A stretch of 64,000 nucleotides of DNA from Lachancea mirantina (taxonomy: Eukaryota; Ascomycota; Saccharomycetes; Saccharomycetales; Saccharomycetaceae), in the NCBI GenBank assembly GCA_900074745.1, contig LT598468.1, positions 310,001-374,000 on the forward strand, given 5' to 3'. The stretch's first letter is position 1, and every line of letters begins with the position of its first letter. This document shows positions 29,712 through 38,237 of this stretch, in pieces. The notes beneath the pieces were generated by a model, which did no database searches, was not told the DNA's origin, and saw only the letters and a program-made list of their open reading frames with translations. A program made the translations under genes and the position numbers.

Positions 29712-30566
29712 ATGTCACGACTAGCAGATTCAATTGCAAAGATTGCGCTACCTGTTGGTATCGCCATTTCCGCCGCACAGTACTCCATGTATGATGTGAA
29801 GGGGGGTACACGGGCAGTTATTTTTGACCGTTTGAGCGGTGTTCAACAGCAAGTGGTGGGTGAGGGAACCCATTTTCTAATTCCATGGGTGCAGAAAGCC
29901 GTGATGTACGATGTAAGGACGAAACCCAAGAACATTGCTACAAACACGGGCACCAAAGATCTGCAAATGGTGTCGTTGACGCTACGGGTTCTTCACCGTC
30001 CCGATGTGATGCGTCTGCCCCGTATCTACCAGAACCTGGGGTTGGACTACGACGAGCGTGTGTTGCCCTCAATTGGTAACGAAGTGTTGAAGTCGATTGT
30101 TGCGCAGTTCGACGCGGCAGAGCTGATCACGCAGCGTGAGACGGTCTCGCAGTACATCCGCAAAGAACTGTCCGTGAGGGCGTCTGAATTCGACATCAAG
30201 CTCGAGGACGTGTCGATCACGCACATGACTTTCGGTCAGGAGTTCACCAAGGCCGTCGAGATGAAGCAAATCGCGCAACAGGACGCGGAGCGGGCCAAGT
30301 TTTTGGTTGAAAAGGCCGAGCAAGAACGGCAAGCGTCTGTGATCCGTGCCGAGGGTGAAGCAGAGTCGGCGGACTACATTTCCAAGGCACTAGCGAAAGC
30401 TGGAGACGGCCTATTGCTGGTCAGACGTATTGAGGCGTCCAAGGACATCGCACGGACGTTGGCCAACTCATCTAACGTGACGTACCTTCCCACAGCGCAG
30501 TCGAGCGCGGGCAGTGGCGAGAGCCAGGGCACGTCCAACTCGCTCCTTTTGAACCTGGGCCGCTAG
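29712..30566 (+). CDS. PHB1: Prohibitin Phb1
   Basis: The 284-aa product compares with 287 in S. cerevisiae (YGR132C). A hydrophobic N-terminal segment (KIALPVGIAISAAQYSMY, about 10-27) anchors it in the mitochondrial inner membrane. The PHB/SPFH domain follows: GGTRAVIFDRLSGVQQQVVGEGTHF, then DVRTKPKNIATNTGTKDLQMV and VLPSIGNEVLKSIVAQFDA. A coiled coil comes next (FTKAVEMKQIAQQDAERAKFLVEKAEQERQASVIRAEGEAESA, about 176-218). Phb1 and Phb2 alternate in a ring facing the intermembrane space that stabilises new membrane proteins and restrains the m-AAA protease. Conservation is very high. The start is ATG, one MSRLAD-type leader shorter than yeast. Confidence 0.97.
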   Translation: MSRLADSIAKIALPVGIAISAAQYSMYDVKGGTRAVIFDRLSGVQQQVVGEGTHFLIPWVQKAVMYDVRTKPKNIATNTGTKDLQMVSLTLRVLHRPDVMRLPRIYQNLGLDYDERVLPSIGNEVLKSIVAQFDAAELITQRETVSQYIRKELSVRASEFDIKLEDVSITHMTFGQEFTKAVEMKQIAQQDAERAKFLVEKAEQERQASVIRAEGEAESADYISKALAKAGDGLLLVRRIEASKDIARTLANSSNVTYLPTAQSSAGSGESQGTSNSLLLNLGR

Positions 30567-31267
30567 TAAGTCATCTATAACTTTGTATATAGTCGTTTTG
30601 AATCATTCTATGGAACCTGCTACCGATATTCGACAAATATCAAAGAATCGCCATTGTGGTATTAAATTGATTCAAATAAATGGAATGTAAAAAACGTATA
30701 CATTAGAGAGACGAACGAAGGACGAAAATAAAAATTCCGCGCGTTGATGAAACGATAGGATGGGTAAAAGGGTGAAATTAAAGTTGGAGGGTACGAGGAG
30801 TGGGCCATGATGGCAAAGCCGGGAACGTCAACCAAACAGGAGCACGGAACACCAAAAAAAAAAAGAACGAATCCCGAGAGGAAAAGAGAAAAAGGGAAGA
30901 GAGAATTAAGAAATGTGGTTTGCTTTTTGATGCCCTGAGTAGGTCTTCATTTTTTTTTGTTTTGGCGAGTGCTTTTGAGAGACGCATCCTTCGTGTGGTA
31001 TTAAGGCCCACCTCGTCCCAGCTCTGCGGGTATTCCAGAAGGGATAAAAAATTGTTGTGGAAGAGAGAGGAGGGGGGGGGTTGGAGTTGGGTCAAACATT
31101 TGTGCGTATTTTTTTAGGGGTTTTTTGAGAGCGTTTTTTGTCTTTTCGGTATGAACTTGCCTTCCCGCTTCCGGACCGGAATGGTGCGTCACGTTCTTGT
31201 GGTTGCTAATGTTACAGACCTGGCGTCTTAGAGGCCGCCTACGGTTGGAAAAAGGGGAGGGGGCGTC
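30567..31267. other. PHB1-NCE102 convergent gap, low complexity
   Basis: 0.7 kb lies between convergent genes. It contains A- and T-runs, a nine-G run near 31073-31081, and purine-rich tracts at 30855-30905. Frames on both strands come from low-complexity sequence; no gene is supported. Confidence 0.55.
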
Positions 31268-31777
31268 TTACACCTGGGAAATGGTGGGCACGCCGACGGT
31301 GGCTCTTCTGGTGGAGCCGGAGCCAAAGGCGCCCGCGGAGAACACGTTGATGAGCGAGAGCACGAGCTTCGTCAGAAAGATGAAGAACGAAAAGTATAGG
31401 AACGCAACAACGGCCTGGGACTTACGGCAACGGTCCGTGGAGCCCTGTGTGATGCTGTTGGAGTCCAAGTACAGCTGGTTGGTGCACGAGTGCGTTCTGA
31501 TGCCCACGGCAAGCGCGGTGGCCGCAGAGAACGTGAACACAAAGTTCAGGAAGTCCCACGTGACCAGGATGATGGGCCAGGCGAACGCCGAGAAAAGGTT
31601 GGCGAGCACTGCATAGAACGAGTCGAACACTATCCCGAACGTGGCCGTGAAGATACAGAAGTTCACACGTGGGTTGCCACCGCTCTGTGTGGCGATAAGG
31701 GAACCGACGAGACCAAGCACGATGACGAGGAACGCAAAGTTGACGACACGGAGGGAGTTGTCTAGAATGGAGAGCAT
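31268..31777 (-). CDS. NCE102: Nce102/Fhn1 eisosome tetraspan (MARVEL-type) protein
   Basis: The 169-aa product compares with 173-174 in S. cerevisiae Nce102 (YPR149W) and Fhn1 (YGR131W), which are ohnologues represented here by one gene. Four membrane segments are visible at about 8-30, 40-60, 68-92 and 122-146. Between segments 3 and 4 lies the conserved loop GIRTHSCTNQLYLDSNSITQGSTDRCR. The C-terminus keeps GAFGSGS and the terminal GVPTISQV. Nce102 sits in furrow-like eisosomes, senses sphingolipid state and helps organise the membrane compartment. Its neighbour at 34.2 kb, YGR130C, is also eisosomal, and this order is kept on S. cerevisiae chromosome VII. TATATA stretches at 31870-31890 lie about 100 bp upstream on the minus strand. 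Confidence 0.94.
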   Translation of the reverse strand: MLSILDNSLRVVNFAFLVIVLGLVGSLIATQSGGNPRVNFCIFTATFGIVFDSFYAVLANLFSAFAWPIILVTWDFLNFVFTFSAATALAVGIRTHSCTNQLYLDSNSITQGSTDRCRKSQAVVAFLYFSFFIFLTKLVLSLINVFSAGAFGSGSTRRATVGVPTISQV

Positions 31778-31992
31778 GCTAGTGTGATTTCAGTGTTATT
31801 TCTGTGTGTTTTTGGTTTCTGAAGCCTGCAAGTAATTTATGAAAAACGAGGCCTCGCAGCGATGAGAGGTATATATGGAGGTATATATGTGTCGAAAGCA
31901 ATCGGGCCGGCCTCCCCTCAGGCCAAACTTGCTCTCCTTTAATACCTTTCCCTAAAAAAAAAAGGTAAACAGAGCAAAACCCGTCACACTGC

Positions 31993-32019
31993 GCTGCAGG
32001 CTGCGAAGCAGCCTGCAGC
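31993..32019. repeat. Perfect inverted repeat, 12-bp stem with GAA loop
   Basis: GCTGCAGGCTGC, GAA, GCAGCCTGCAGC. All 12 positions pair. It lies 216 bp upstream of the NCE102 ATG. Confidence 0.85.
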
Positions 32020-32340
32020 TAACCTAAGCTAAGCTGCCGGTTGCCGTCGAGGGGCCGCTTTGCCCGGCAAGGTAAAAGGGGACCGGGGACGGGGAAAGCC
32101 TAAAGGGCCGTGCCCATGGAGCCGCGCCCATGGCGCCGCGCAGGGGGGGGGGGTGGTGCGAAGGGGAGTCTGTAGGGGAGGGAGAGACTCCGCTTGGGTA
32201 TTTGCGCGTATTAGTCAATGGCGACTAATGGGCTGCACTAGACAGAGCCGTGGGAGAGAGGTCAATTGCCGGCAGCGGTATTGGTATTGGTGCCAAAGCG
32301 ACAAGTGCCCTGCGCGGGATTCTAGGGGAAGGGGATGAGC

Positions 32341-32356
32341 CGGTTCCGCGGAACCG
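32341..32356. promoter_or_regulatory. PDRE-type palindrome (Pdr1/Pdr3 site consensus)
   Basis: CGGTTCCGCGGAACCG is a perfect 16-bp palindrome whose core TTCCGCGGAA (32344-32353) equals the canonical pleiotropic-drug-response element. It lies 560 bp upstream of NCE102 and 260 bp upstream of the 32.6-kb open frame. That it is functional is inference. Confidence 0.5.
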
Positions 32357-32477
32357 AGACCGGTCTAGGGATGGTTCTGTGCATCGGCCGTGGGTTTAGA
32401 GTGGGGGGAGGTGTGACGTAAGGGGCCTTAGGAAGACGTATGTCGAATGTTCGGCAGGGGTTCGGTGCATGGATGAT

Positions 32478-32516
32478 GGGGGTGTGGGTGCAAGGGTGTA
32501 GGGGTGCAGGGGTGTG
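32478..32516 (+). repeat. G-run/TG-rich tract with G-quadruplex potential
   Basis: Five runs of three to five G are spaced by 3-5 bases of the type TGT, TGCAA, TGTA, TGCA. The sequence fits a four-tract G-quadruplex rule, and its GGGTGYA-like units resemble degenerate telomeric or Rap1-type TG repeats. Confidence 0.6.
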
Positions 32517-32821
32517 TATTTATCGGTCCCGGCTCGACTGTTTTCTCAGGGTTTGCCTAGCTGGATAGAGGGCCCTGACTTGCCGTCAATGGTGGTTACT
32601 AATTCGGGGGTGGGCGGTGGGTGTTTTATTTTGCTGCGAAGGGCTCGAAGGGCTCCTTTCGACCCGGCGGTACCGTGCCCGTCAAAGATGACTCAGGCAA
32701 TTGCGACGCCAAACGCGTCCCGACAGAGAGTCAAAACAAGAGCAAATTCAGATATCTAGTGGACAACACGCTTCCCAAGTTGTTCGCTGTTACCACAGGA
32801 GGTAGCCAAACGCCGCTTTTC

Positions 32822-33445
32822 ATGGCTGGTGTCAAGGAAACCGACACTCTTCTAGAGGACGTGACAAGGCTGAAAAACGAATCCGAACAGCGTAAACTGG
32901 AGTCTCAACAGCTCGAAATACGTTGCCGAAGGTTGATTGGTGAGGACAGCGTTCCTGCAGTCGCAGACCATACTGACTGCGACCTCGAAAGCGATTCATC
33001 TTTCTGCGACGACGTGAGCCCCAATCCCTTTGCGATGGCAGGTAACAAGAGAGCAGGTGCAAACTTGGTCTCTGATTTGAAATCTAGCGCAGTTGAAATG
33101 AGTGCTCTCGTTAATAGCTTGTTCGACAGGTCTTTCGAGGCGGAGCTGGGGCGCCGCAATCGACTACTGGATTTGCAGGAGAGAGAGCTTGAACTGAAGG
33201 CAAAGCGGGAACACTCTGAGTTCGAACTGAGGGCAAAGCGGGAGCACTCTGAGTTCGAACTGAGGGCAAAGCGGGAGCACTCTGAGTTCGAACTGAGGGC
33301 AAAGCGGGAGCAACTTGAACTCGACACTAAGCGACTGACCACGGTTCTCTCTGTCGTCAAGGAGTACGTGGCCGTGTTTGGGAATGAACCTAAACTTGCA
33401 GGTATACTGCTACAGGCGCTTGAAAACTATGTGCGAAATGGGTGA
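32822..33445 (+). CDS. Unrecognised coiled-coil protein with 11-aa repeats
   Basis: The product is 207 aa from the first ATG. The frame is open 73 codons further upstream (from 32603), and that part also looks protein-like (KSKFRYLVDNTLPKLFAVTT). The true N-terminus is therefore uncertain: a spliced start or a non-ATG start is possible. The C-terminal half is a charged coiled coil. After ALVNSLFDRSFEAELGRRNRLLDLQERELEL come three copies of KREHSEFELRA and a partial fourth (from about residue 128), then TVLSVVKEYVAVFGNEPKLAGILLQALENYV. This layout recalls the C-terminal parts of Myb/SANT-like DNA-binding proteins, but no DNA-binding domain is visible. I do not recognise it. It interrupts the ancestral order between NCE102 and YGR130C. 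Confidence 0.5.
   Translation: MAGVKETDTLLEDVTRLKNESEQRKLESQQLEIRCRRLIGEDSVPAVADHTDCDLESDSSFCDDVSPNPFAMAGNKRAGANLVSDLKSSAVEMSALVNSLFDRSFEAELGRRNRLLDLQERELELKAKREHSEFELRAKREHSEFELRAKREHSEFELRAKREQLELDTKRLTTVLSVVKEYVAVFGNEPKLAGILLQALENYVRNG
33203..33313 (+). repeat. 33-bp coding minisatellite
   Basis: Three nearly identical 33-bp units (33203-33235, 33236-33268, 33269-33301) plus a partial fourth encode KREHSEFELRA. Units differ by one silent base (GAA/GAG), which indicates recent duplication. Confidence 0.9.
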
Positions 33446-34174
33446 AACTCTGCCAAGTGACTTATCTACGACAGCATCACCCATCCAAGCGGGATACTCT
33501 CCCAAGTGATACGCCTTTTCCCGCAGGATGCCCATCATTGCCCATGTCTTGGAGGCTTGGCAAAGTCTGAGCTAAAAAATCGCGTCAACTCTTTGAAATT
33601 GACGTCAGTGAATTTGAGTTTAAGGATTCCCGCCACTGCAATAAATGCGCTCCTCATCGACTGGGCTGCTAAGAAGCCCTCTTGTATAGACCTCGTTTCC
33701 GTCGCACAATGCCCTGCCAGATATTTGTTTTACTATCATTACTTCGACGACTCCGGCCAGTTTACGTTTGGAATGATATATACGTCGGCGGCTATGCAGC
33801 GTTACGGTGGCGGTACTCAACGCCTCGTTGTCTGATTCCTAGTCTGTCACTGGCACCTACAGACTGACAATTACTCATCGCACCATCTACACATACATAT
33901 ATAGGACACGTTCTTTAGCCGCGGAGCTCTCAGATGTCGAAAATCGGTGTACGGGTGCAGCCTATCTACCTTTCTGTCACTGTGTACGCACACCTCTTTT
34001 TTCGAAATTAAAAACAGCTTACCCGGCCGCGTTGCCCCGTCCGTCTCCTTTACCCTTTACGGTATCGAAGCAATCGGTATATAAGAACCCCATCGCCCCT
34101 TTTCCTGGTTCTCTACATGCGCAAACTATCCTCCCCCTCAACAGAACACCGACTTCCCACACTACCAATTGGCC
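33446..34174. other. Intergenic region upstream of YGR130C homologue
   Basis: 0.73 kb. A 109-codon open frame at 33506-33835 starts on GTG and has no early ATG; it has no family I recognise and may be chance or decayed coding sequence. A TATA box (TATATAAG, 34078-34085) lies about 90 bp before the next ATG. Confidence 0.45.
34078..34085 (+). promoter_or_regulatory. TATA box of YGR130C homologue
   Basis: TATATAAG about 90 bp upstream of the ATG at 34175. Confidence 0.55.
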
Positions 34175-36553
34175 ATGTCGTTTCTGAAAAAGAAGCCACA
34201 ACACGATCCGTTTGGTCACTTGCTCGCCCGCGACGCGACCGAGCAACAACCTGCCGCCGCGGAAAGCGGGTTTCTACAGCGCGTAGTTAGCAATGAACAA
34301 GAGGCGTACAATTCGCCCTTCCGCACCACACAAACCGTCGCTGACGCCCAACGGCGCAAGATTAAGCGTTTCCCTACCGTCAGTGCCACCAGCCCCGGCG
34401 GTTCCGCCGCGGAAATGGGTTACAAGGTGATCGACGCGGCCCGCAAGCGGGCTAAGGATATTGCCGTACCAAGTTACCTGCAGGGAAACGACGAGCGTCA
34501 GAGACGTAACCTGGACAAGCTGGAACGTAAAGAGGACAAGCTTAAGTATTTGCAGGAATCGCAGCGGATTGTGGACGTGAGGTCTGCCGCGAAGAAGGAG
34601 GCTGACCCGGAAAGTCGTGATGCGGGCGAGACTGGGGCCGCGTCTGCGGCTGAACCTGCGACGCCTACCGACCATACTGAAGCCGAACCAGCGGATATAA
34701 CTGCAGTGCCTACAGAAGAGCCAGCTGCTGAGTCTGAAACTGCGAAAGAGCGCGAGACTGGTGCCCTCGTAGAGGATTACGACTCCGCGTGCCGTGACGA
34801 CCCCGAGTGCGCCGCGGGCAAAGAGGCCGCCGCCGTACAGGCGGAAAGAGCCCGCGAAGAGTCCGATCTCACCGGCAAGGCGCCCGAGGAAGCAGAAGCG
34901 GCTGCGTTCAGCAACCTTTCACATGCGGCGCAAGCCGTGGAAGAAGCACAAGTGCCCCTCGAAGAACCGGAACAGAGCGAAATAGTCAACGATGACCCCG
35001 CAGCCGCTCTCCCGGCCGCAAACGACAGCGACGACGTCGCTGCAGCTTCCAGCTTTCAGTTGAAGGAGGCGCCCTCCGCTGACGTAGCAAAGACCGACGA
35101 TGTCGCCGTCGACCCAAGCCTGGCACACAACAGCGACGAGCTTGTGAAGCCAATCGCGATTAAGGAGGCGCCTCGCGTTCCCTTCAAATCTAGTGGCATT
35201 TTCGCGCTTTGGACGCGCGCCAACACAAAGGGCCAGCCCGTGGCTTCGCCTGACGACCCAGAGTTCATAGTGCGTACCGATAAGGGCTACATGTCCAAGG
35301 CGCTTTACGATACGCTTCATTACGAGGAGGCCATCCATCAGCGCGAAATGGCCACTTACCGCGCAGATCAAGACGCCAAGCACGATTCCAAAAAAAAGGA
35401 GTACGAGGGCGAGATTAGCACGTTACAGGCACAGGTGGCAGAGATTGATGCGGCCATGGAGCAACTCAAAGAGGATACCGCAGAAAAGATCAAGGTTAGT
35501 GAGAGCGACTTAGTGCGCCAAATGATTGAGTCGAACGCACAGCACAGTGTGGTGAAAACCGGCATTTTCAAAGAAACCGAGAACATGAAACTACAAAAAA
35601 TTCAAGAGAAGGATGACATTGAGGACTTGCAAGAAGGGGTCAAGTCCGAGATCGACGAGTTGCAAAAACAGAAAGAAGAAGTTGGCACGGAGCATGAGGA
35701 GTATTTGAGTCAGGTCAATGATCTCACGTCTCAGTTGGATACCAAATTAGCCGCCATTGAAGAACTCTGCGCGAAGCAAACAGCAGCCAACGAGGCCATT
35801 GCTAATCTAAAAGCCAAATGGGAAGAGCTCGAGAAGGAGACCAACGAGGCGAACGAACTTCACGACAAGAACACCGAAGTTATTGCCAGTATCGACCGTA
35901 AGGACTACTTACCCGAATTGAATGCCATTGACGGTCAAATCTCAGAACTGTTGACCTCTGTGACCATGATCAAGCAAGAAAACTCTAATCAACAAGCGGA
36001 ATTTATGGCCATCAGCAAACGCCTGGAAGAAGAACGCAAGGCACATGAAGAAAAATTACGCAGAGAAGAAGAGGAGAGGAAAAGGGCAGAGGAAGCCAAA
36101 TTGGAAAAGCAACGCGAGGAACTTGAAGCGAAGGCAGCCGAAGCGCGGAAACGTCACGAGGAGGAGCTTCTACTTTTGAAAGAAGATCACCAACAGCAGA
36201 TTGACACATTCACACGCCAGGCTGCGGACAACGAGGATCTACTGCAACAGGAGCGGTTGGAGCGCGAAAGAGTCGAACGAGAGAAATCTCGTCTCCAAGG
36301 TCAGCATGCGGCTCAAGAGCAACAGAGACAGCAGGAAGCGGACGATGCGCTAAAGGCCGAGGTGCTTGGAAAAAGGCACAAGCAGGCTGAGGCCGCGCAC
36401 GCCGCGGACAATGCCCGTGCGGACTTTGTTGCCAAAAATGGAACCAGTTCTAAGGGTCTGAACGCGACCCAGAACCAGAACCGAACCAGAGACAGTTCGT
36501 TGTACGAATACGAGAGTGAGGTGGAAATTTTTTCGGAGGACGCCACCACTTGA
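34175..36553 (+). CDS. YGR130C: Eisosome component, YGR130C homologue
   Basis: The product is 792 aa from the first ATG (TTG-GCC precede it in frame), against 816 in S. cerevisiae. The conserved N-terminal region has FLQRVVSNEQEAYNSPFR, KRFPTVSATS and AKDIAVPSYLQGNDERQRRNLDKLERKEDKLKYLQ (to about residue 133). An Ala/Glu-rich acidic disordered region follows (about 135-330). A conserved segment FKSSGIFALWTRANTKG with DDPEFIVRTDKGYMSKALYD is near 335-375. From about 385 to 755 lies a long coiled coil rich in EEERKRAEEAKLEKQREE-type repeats. YGR130C binds eisosomes under the plasma membrane and its molecular role is unknown; its relative Eis1 shares the layout. It neighbours NCE102/FHN1, SYF2 and UTP8 as in S. 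cerevisiae. Confidence 0.88.
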   Translation: MSFLKKKPQHDPFGHLLARDATEQQPAAAESGFLQRVVSNEQEAYNSPFRTTQTVADAQRRKIKRFPTVSATSPGGSAAEMGYKVIDAARKRAKDIAVPSYLQGNDERQRRNLDKLERKEDKLKYLQESQRIVDVRSAAKKEADPESRDAGETGAASAAEPATPTDHTEAEPADITAVPTEEPAAESETAKERETGALVEDYDSACRDDPECAAGKEAAAVQAERAREESDLTGKAPEEAEAAAFSNLSHAAQAVEEAQVPLEEPEQSEIVNDDPAAALPAANDSDDVAAASSFQLKEAPSADVAKTDDVAVDPSLAHNSDELVKPIAIKEAPRVPFKSSGIFALWTRANTKGQPVASPDDPEFIVRTDKGYMSKALYDTLHYEEAIHQREMATYRADQDAKHDSKKKEYEGEISTLQAQVAEIDAAMEQLKEDTAEKIKVSESDLVRQMIESNAQHSVVKTGIFKETENMKLQKIQEKDDIEDLQEGVKSEIDELQKQKEEVGTEHEEYLSQVNDLTSQLDTKLAAIEELCAKQTAANEAIANLKAKWEELEKETNEANELHDKNTEVIASIDRKDYLPELNAIDGQISELLTSVTMIKQENSNQQAEFMAISKRLEEERKAHEEKLRREEEERKRAEEAKLEKQREELEAKAAEARKRHEEELLLLKEDHQQQIDTFTRQAADNEDLLQQERLERERVEREKSRLQGQHAAQEQQRQQEADDALKAEVLGKRHKQAEAAHAADNARADFVAKNGTSSKGLNATQNQNRTRDSSLYEYESEVEIFSEDATT

Positions 36554-37043
36554 ACAAAGCCGCGCCCACAGGGTCAGATTTAATTAATGTTTAAACTGAT
36601 CGAAAGAGACCCCTGAGAAAAGATATCAAAAGAACAGGTAAGGTAGGATCGATAATTTTAACGCGATATCTTTTCTGAACTGCTTGATATCTTGCGAAAA
36701 TTCATTGTAAGCCGTTTGCCTTGTAACAATAAGTAATTTTTTTGACAATTAAAGGATCGTGCCGTAAGCTCAAAGCGCGTAATTCAAAACCTCAAGCATG
36801 GGTATCCACCTGGTTTGCTCGCCTTCGTCCCGTAGAGATGTTATTCTCCTTTATTGATAAGACCCTATAGTTTAAACAACTTACTAGTTGATCAGCTAAC
36901 ATCGTTTGCCTTCAAAGGTCTACGTAGTCATCTAACACGGTTCGTCACGTAATCAGAAGATTCCCATTAACTTTCAATTATCAAGATGGAATCCCGTCAG
37001 ATATGAACTCTTGTTAATAGCCTAAAGTAGCGATCAATACACG
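36554..37043. other. YGR130C-YPR148C intergenic region
   Basis: 0.49 kb between two same-strand genes. AT-rich, with no frame or clear factor site. Confidence 0.5.
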
Positions 37044-38237
37044 ATGTCAGGTTACTTCGATGGGTTCACAATTAACAAGCTTTCGGATACCTTGTCCAAT
37101 GCGGCGCACAAAACACAAGACAAATTGAACTCGGCAATTGCAAACATGCAATTGGACGATCCGCAAGCCCGACTATCGCTCAAAACGCGTACACGTTACC
37201 TCCAAGAAACTCTGGGAGCAGTTGACGATATCAGCCAGTTACCTCCGCAGTATCAACTCCTCGAGAAGAAATGCGATGCGATTGAGAAAGTCTGTCGCAG
37301 AATTTTGGTTGTGACAAGGACATTCGAGGTTGAGGGATACGACTATCCTCCCAACTTGAGCGAAAGCATTAGCGACTGGTGGAGCACCAATAGGGAAGGT
37401 ATTTTCGGATTCATAGGGAACAAAAGTAAGGGCAGCAAGGATCTGCAAAACGAGAAGGAGGCAGAAGCTTTTTTGCCCCGGTCCTTCGCACAAGCGTTGT
37501 CTAAAGCTGCCAAAGACTGCGGCCAGATCGTATCGGACCTGGAAAAGGAGAGCCGTCAGCATTCGGGCAATGACCCGGAAGAAGAGGACGAAGATCTGAT
37601 TTCGCTAGGTAAGATGCTAGACAGTTGGGCCGAGTGTGAGCGCAGCATCGATGAGGGAAAGGAGCAGATGGACACTCTAATGGCTAAAGAGTTCAATTCC
37701 AAGATCAAACAGATGTTGGATGAAGATTTCAAAAAAGTGCATGCGCTGCGTAAAAAAGTCGAAGAGTCGAGATTGAAGTTTGACACCTTGCGCTACGAAC
37801 TCAAGGTCAGAGAAAGCCAAACGGCGACGACCAAAAAGGAGCCGGAGGCGGAAAATGCAGAGAAATCACTTGCAGACTCATCTCCAAATAAGGAAACAAA
37901 CTCATCAGCGAACGCTCCGGAAGTAGCCAAGGACGAAACTCCTCAGCCCGAAACTTCTAAGTCCGAAACATCAGAGCCCAAGGCTTCTAAAGCTGAAGTG
38001 GAGGTTCCTCCTGCTGAAGAAAATGAGGAACATAACCTCCTGGAAACTTTAGAGGACGAGTTTGTCTCGAGTACCACTGAAGCCGTTGAAGCCATGACTT
38101 CCGTCACGGACAGCGTAGAAGTGGTGTCGCTTGTGCGACTATTCCACAACTTGCAACTAGTTTATCACAGACAGTGCGTTCAAGATTTGGAAGCGAGTAT
38201 GAAGACGCTGGATGAACTTGAAGGTGCCGAAGCCTAG
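37044..38237 (+). CDS. YPR148C: BAR-domain-like protein, YPR148C homologue
   Basis: The 397-aa product compares with 435 in S. cerevisiae. The N-terminus MSGYFDGFTINKLSDTLSNAAHKTQDKLNSAI is characteristic and amphipathic. A Gvp36-type BAR domain covers about residues 40-270 plus the C-terminal helices, with SLKTRTRYLQETLG, DISQLPPQYQLLEKK, EGYDYPPNLSESISDWW and FNSKIKQMLDEDFKKVHALRKKVEESRLKFDTLRYELK. A variable Glu/Ser/Lys-rich insert (about 275-330) precedes the last helix pair. Its yeast function is not established; the BAR fold suggests membrane-curvature binding. Its stop codon overlaps the stop of SYF2 on the other strand. Position next to YGR130C shows the pre-duplication interleaving of chromosome VII and XVI genes. 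Confidence 0.92.
   Translation: MSGYFDGFTINKLSDTLSNAAHKTQDKLNSAIANMQLDDPQARLSLKTRTRYLQETLGAVDDISQLPPQYQLLEKKCDAIEKVCRRILVVTRTFEVEGYDYPPNLSESISDWWSTNREGIFGFIGNKSKGSKDLQNEKEAEAFLPRSFAQALSKAAKDCGQIVSDLEKESRQHSGNDPEEEDEDLISLGKMLDSWAECERSIDEGKEQMDTLMAKEFNSKIKQMLDEDFKKVHALRKKVEESRLKFDTLRYELKVRESQTATTKKEPEAENAEKSLADSSPNKETNSSANAPEVAKDETPQPETSKSETSEPKASKAEVEVPPAEENEEHNLLETLEDEFVSSTTEAVEAMTSVTDSVEVVSLVRLFHNLQLVYHRQCVQDLEASMKTLDELEGAEA

Larger units (their letters stand above)
31778..32602. other. GC-rich, repeat-rich island upstream of NCE102
   Basis: 0.8 kb unlike its surroundings. It contains a perfect 12-bp-stem hairpin (31993-32019), a ten-G run near 32141-32150, near-duplicate CCATGG/GCGCC blocks at 32111-32140, a PDRE palindrome (32341-32356), a GTATGT 5' splice-site consensus (32438) and a G-run/TG-rich tract (32478-32516). 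No ATG frame looks like a gene. It separates NCE102 from the unrecognised ORF at 32.6 kb. Confidence 0.6.

Noticed and set aside
30778-31117. Overlapping frames on both strands between PHB1 and NCE102
   Set aside because: They arise from purine/pyrimidine tracts and homopolymers; composition is not protein-like.
33506-33835. 109-codon plus-strand frame downstream of the orphan ORF
   Set aside because: Starts on GTG, lacks an early ATG and has no recognisable motif; kept only as a note for the intergenic region.
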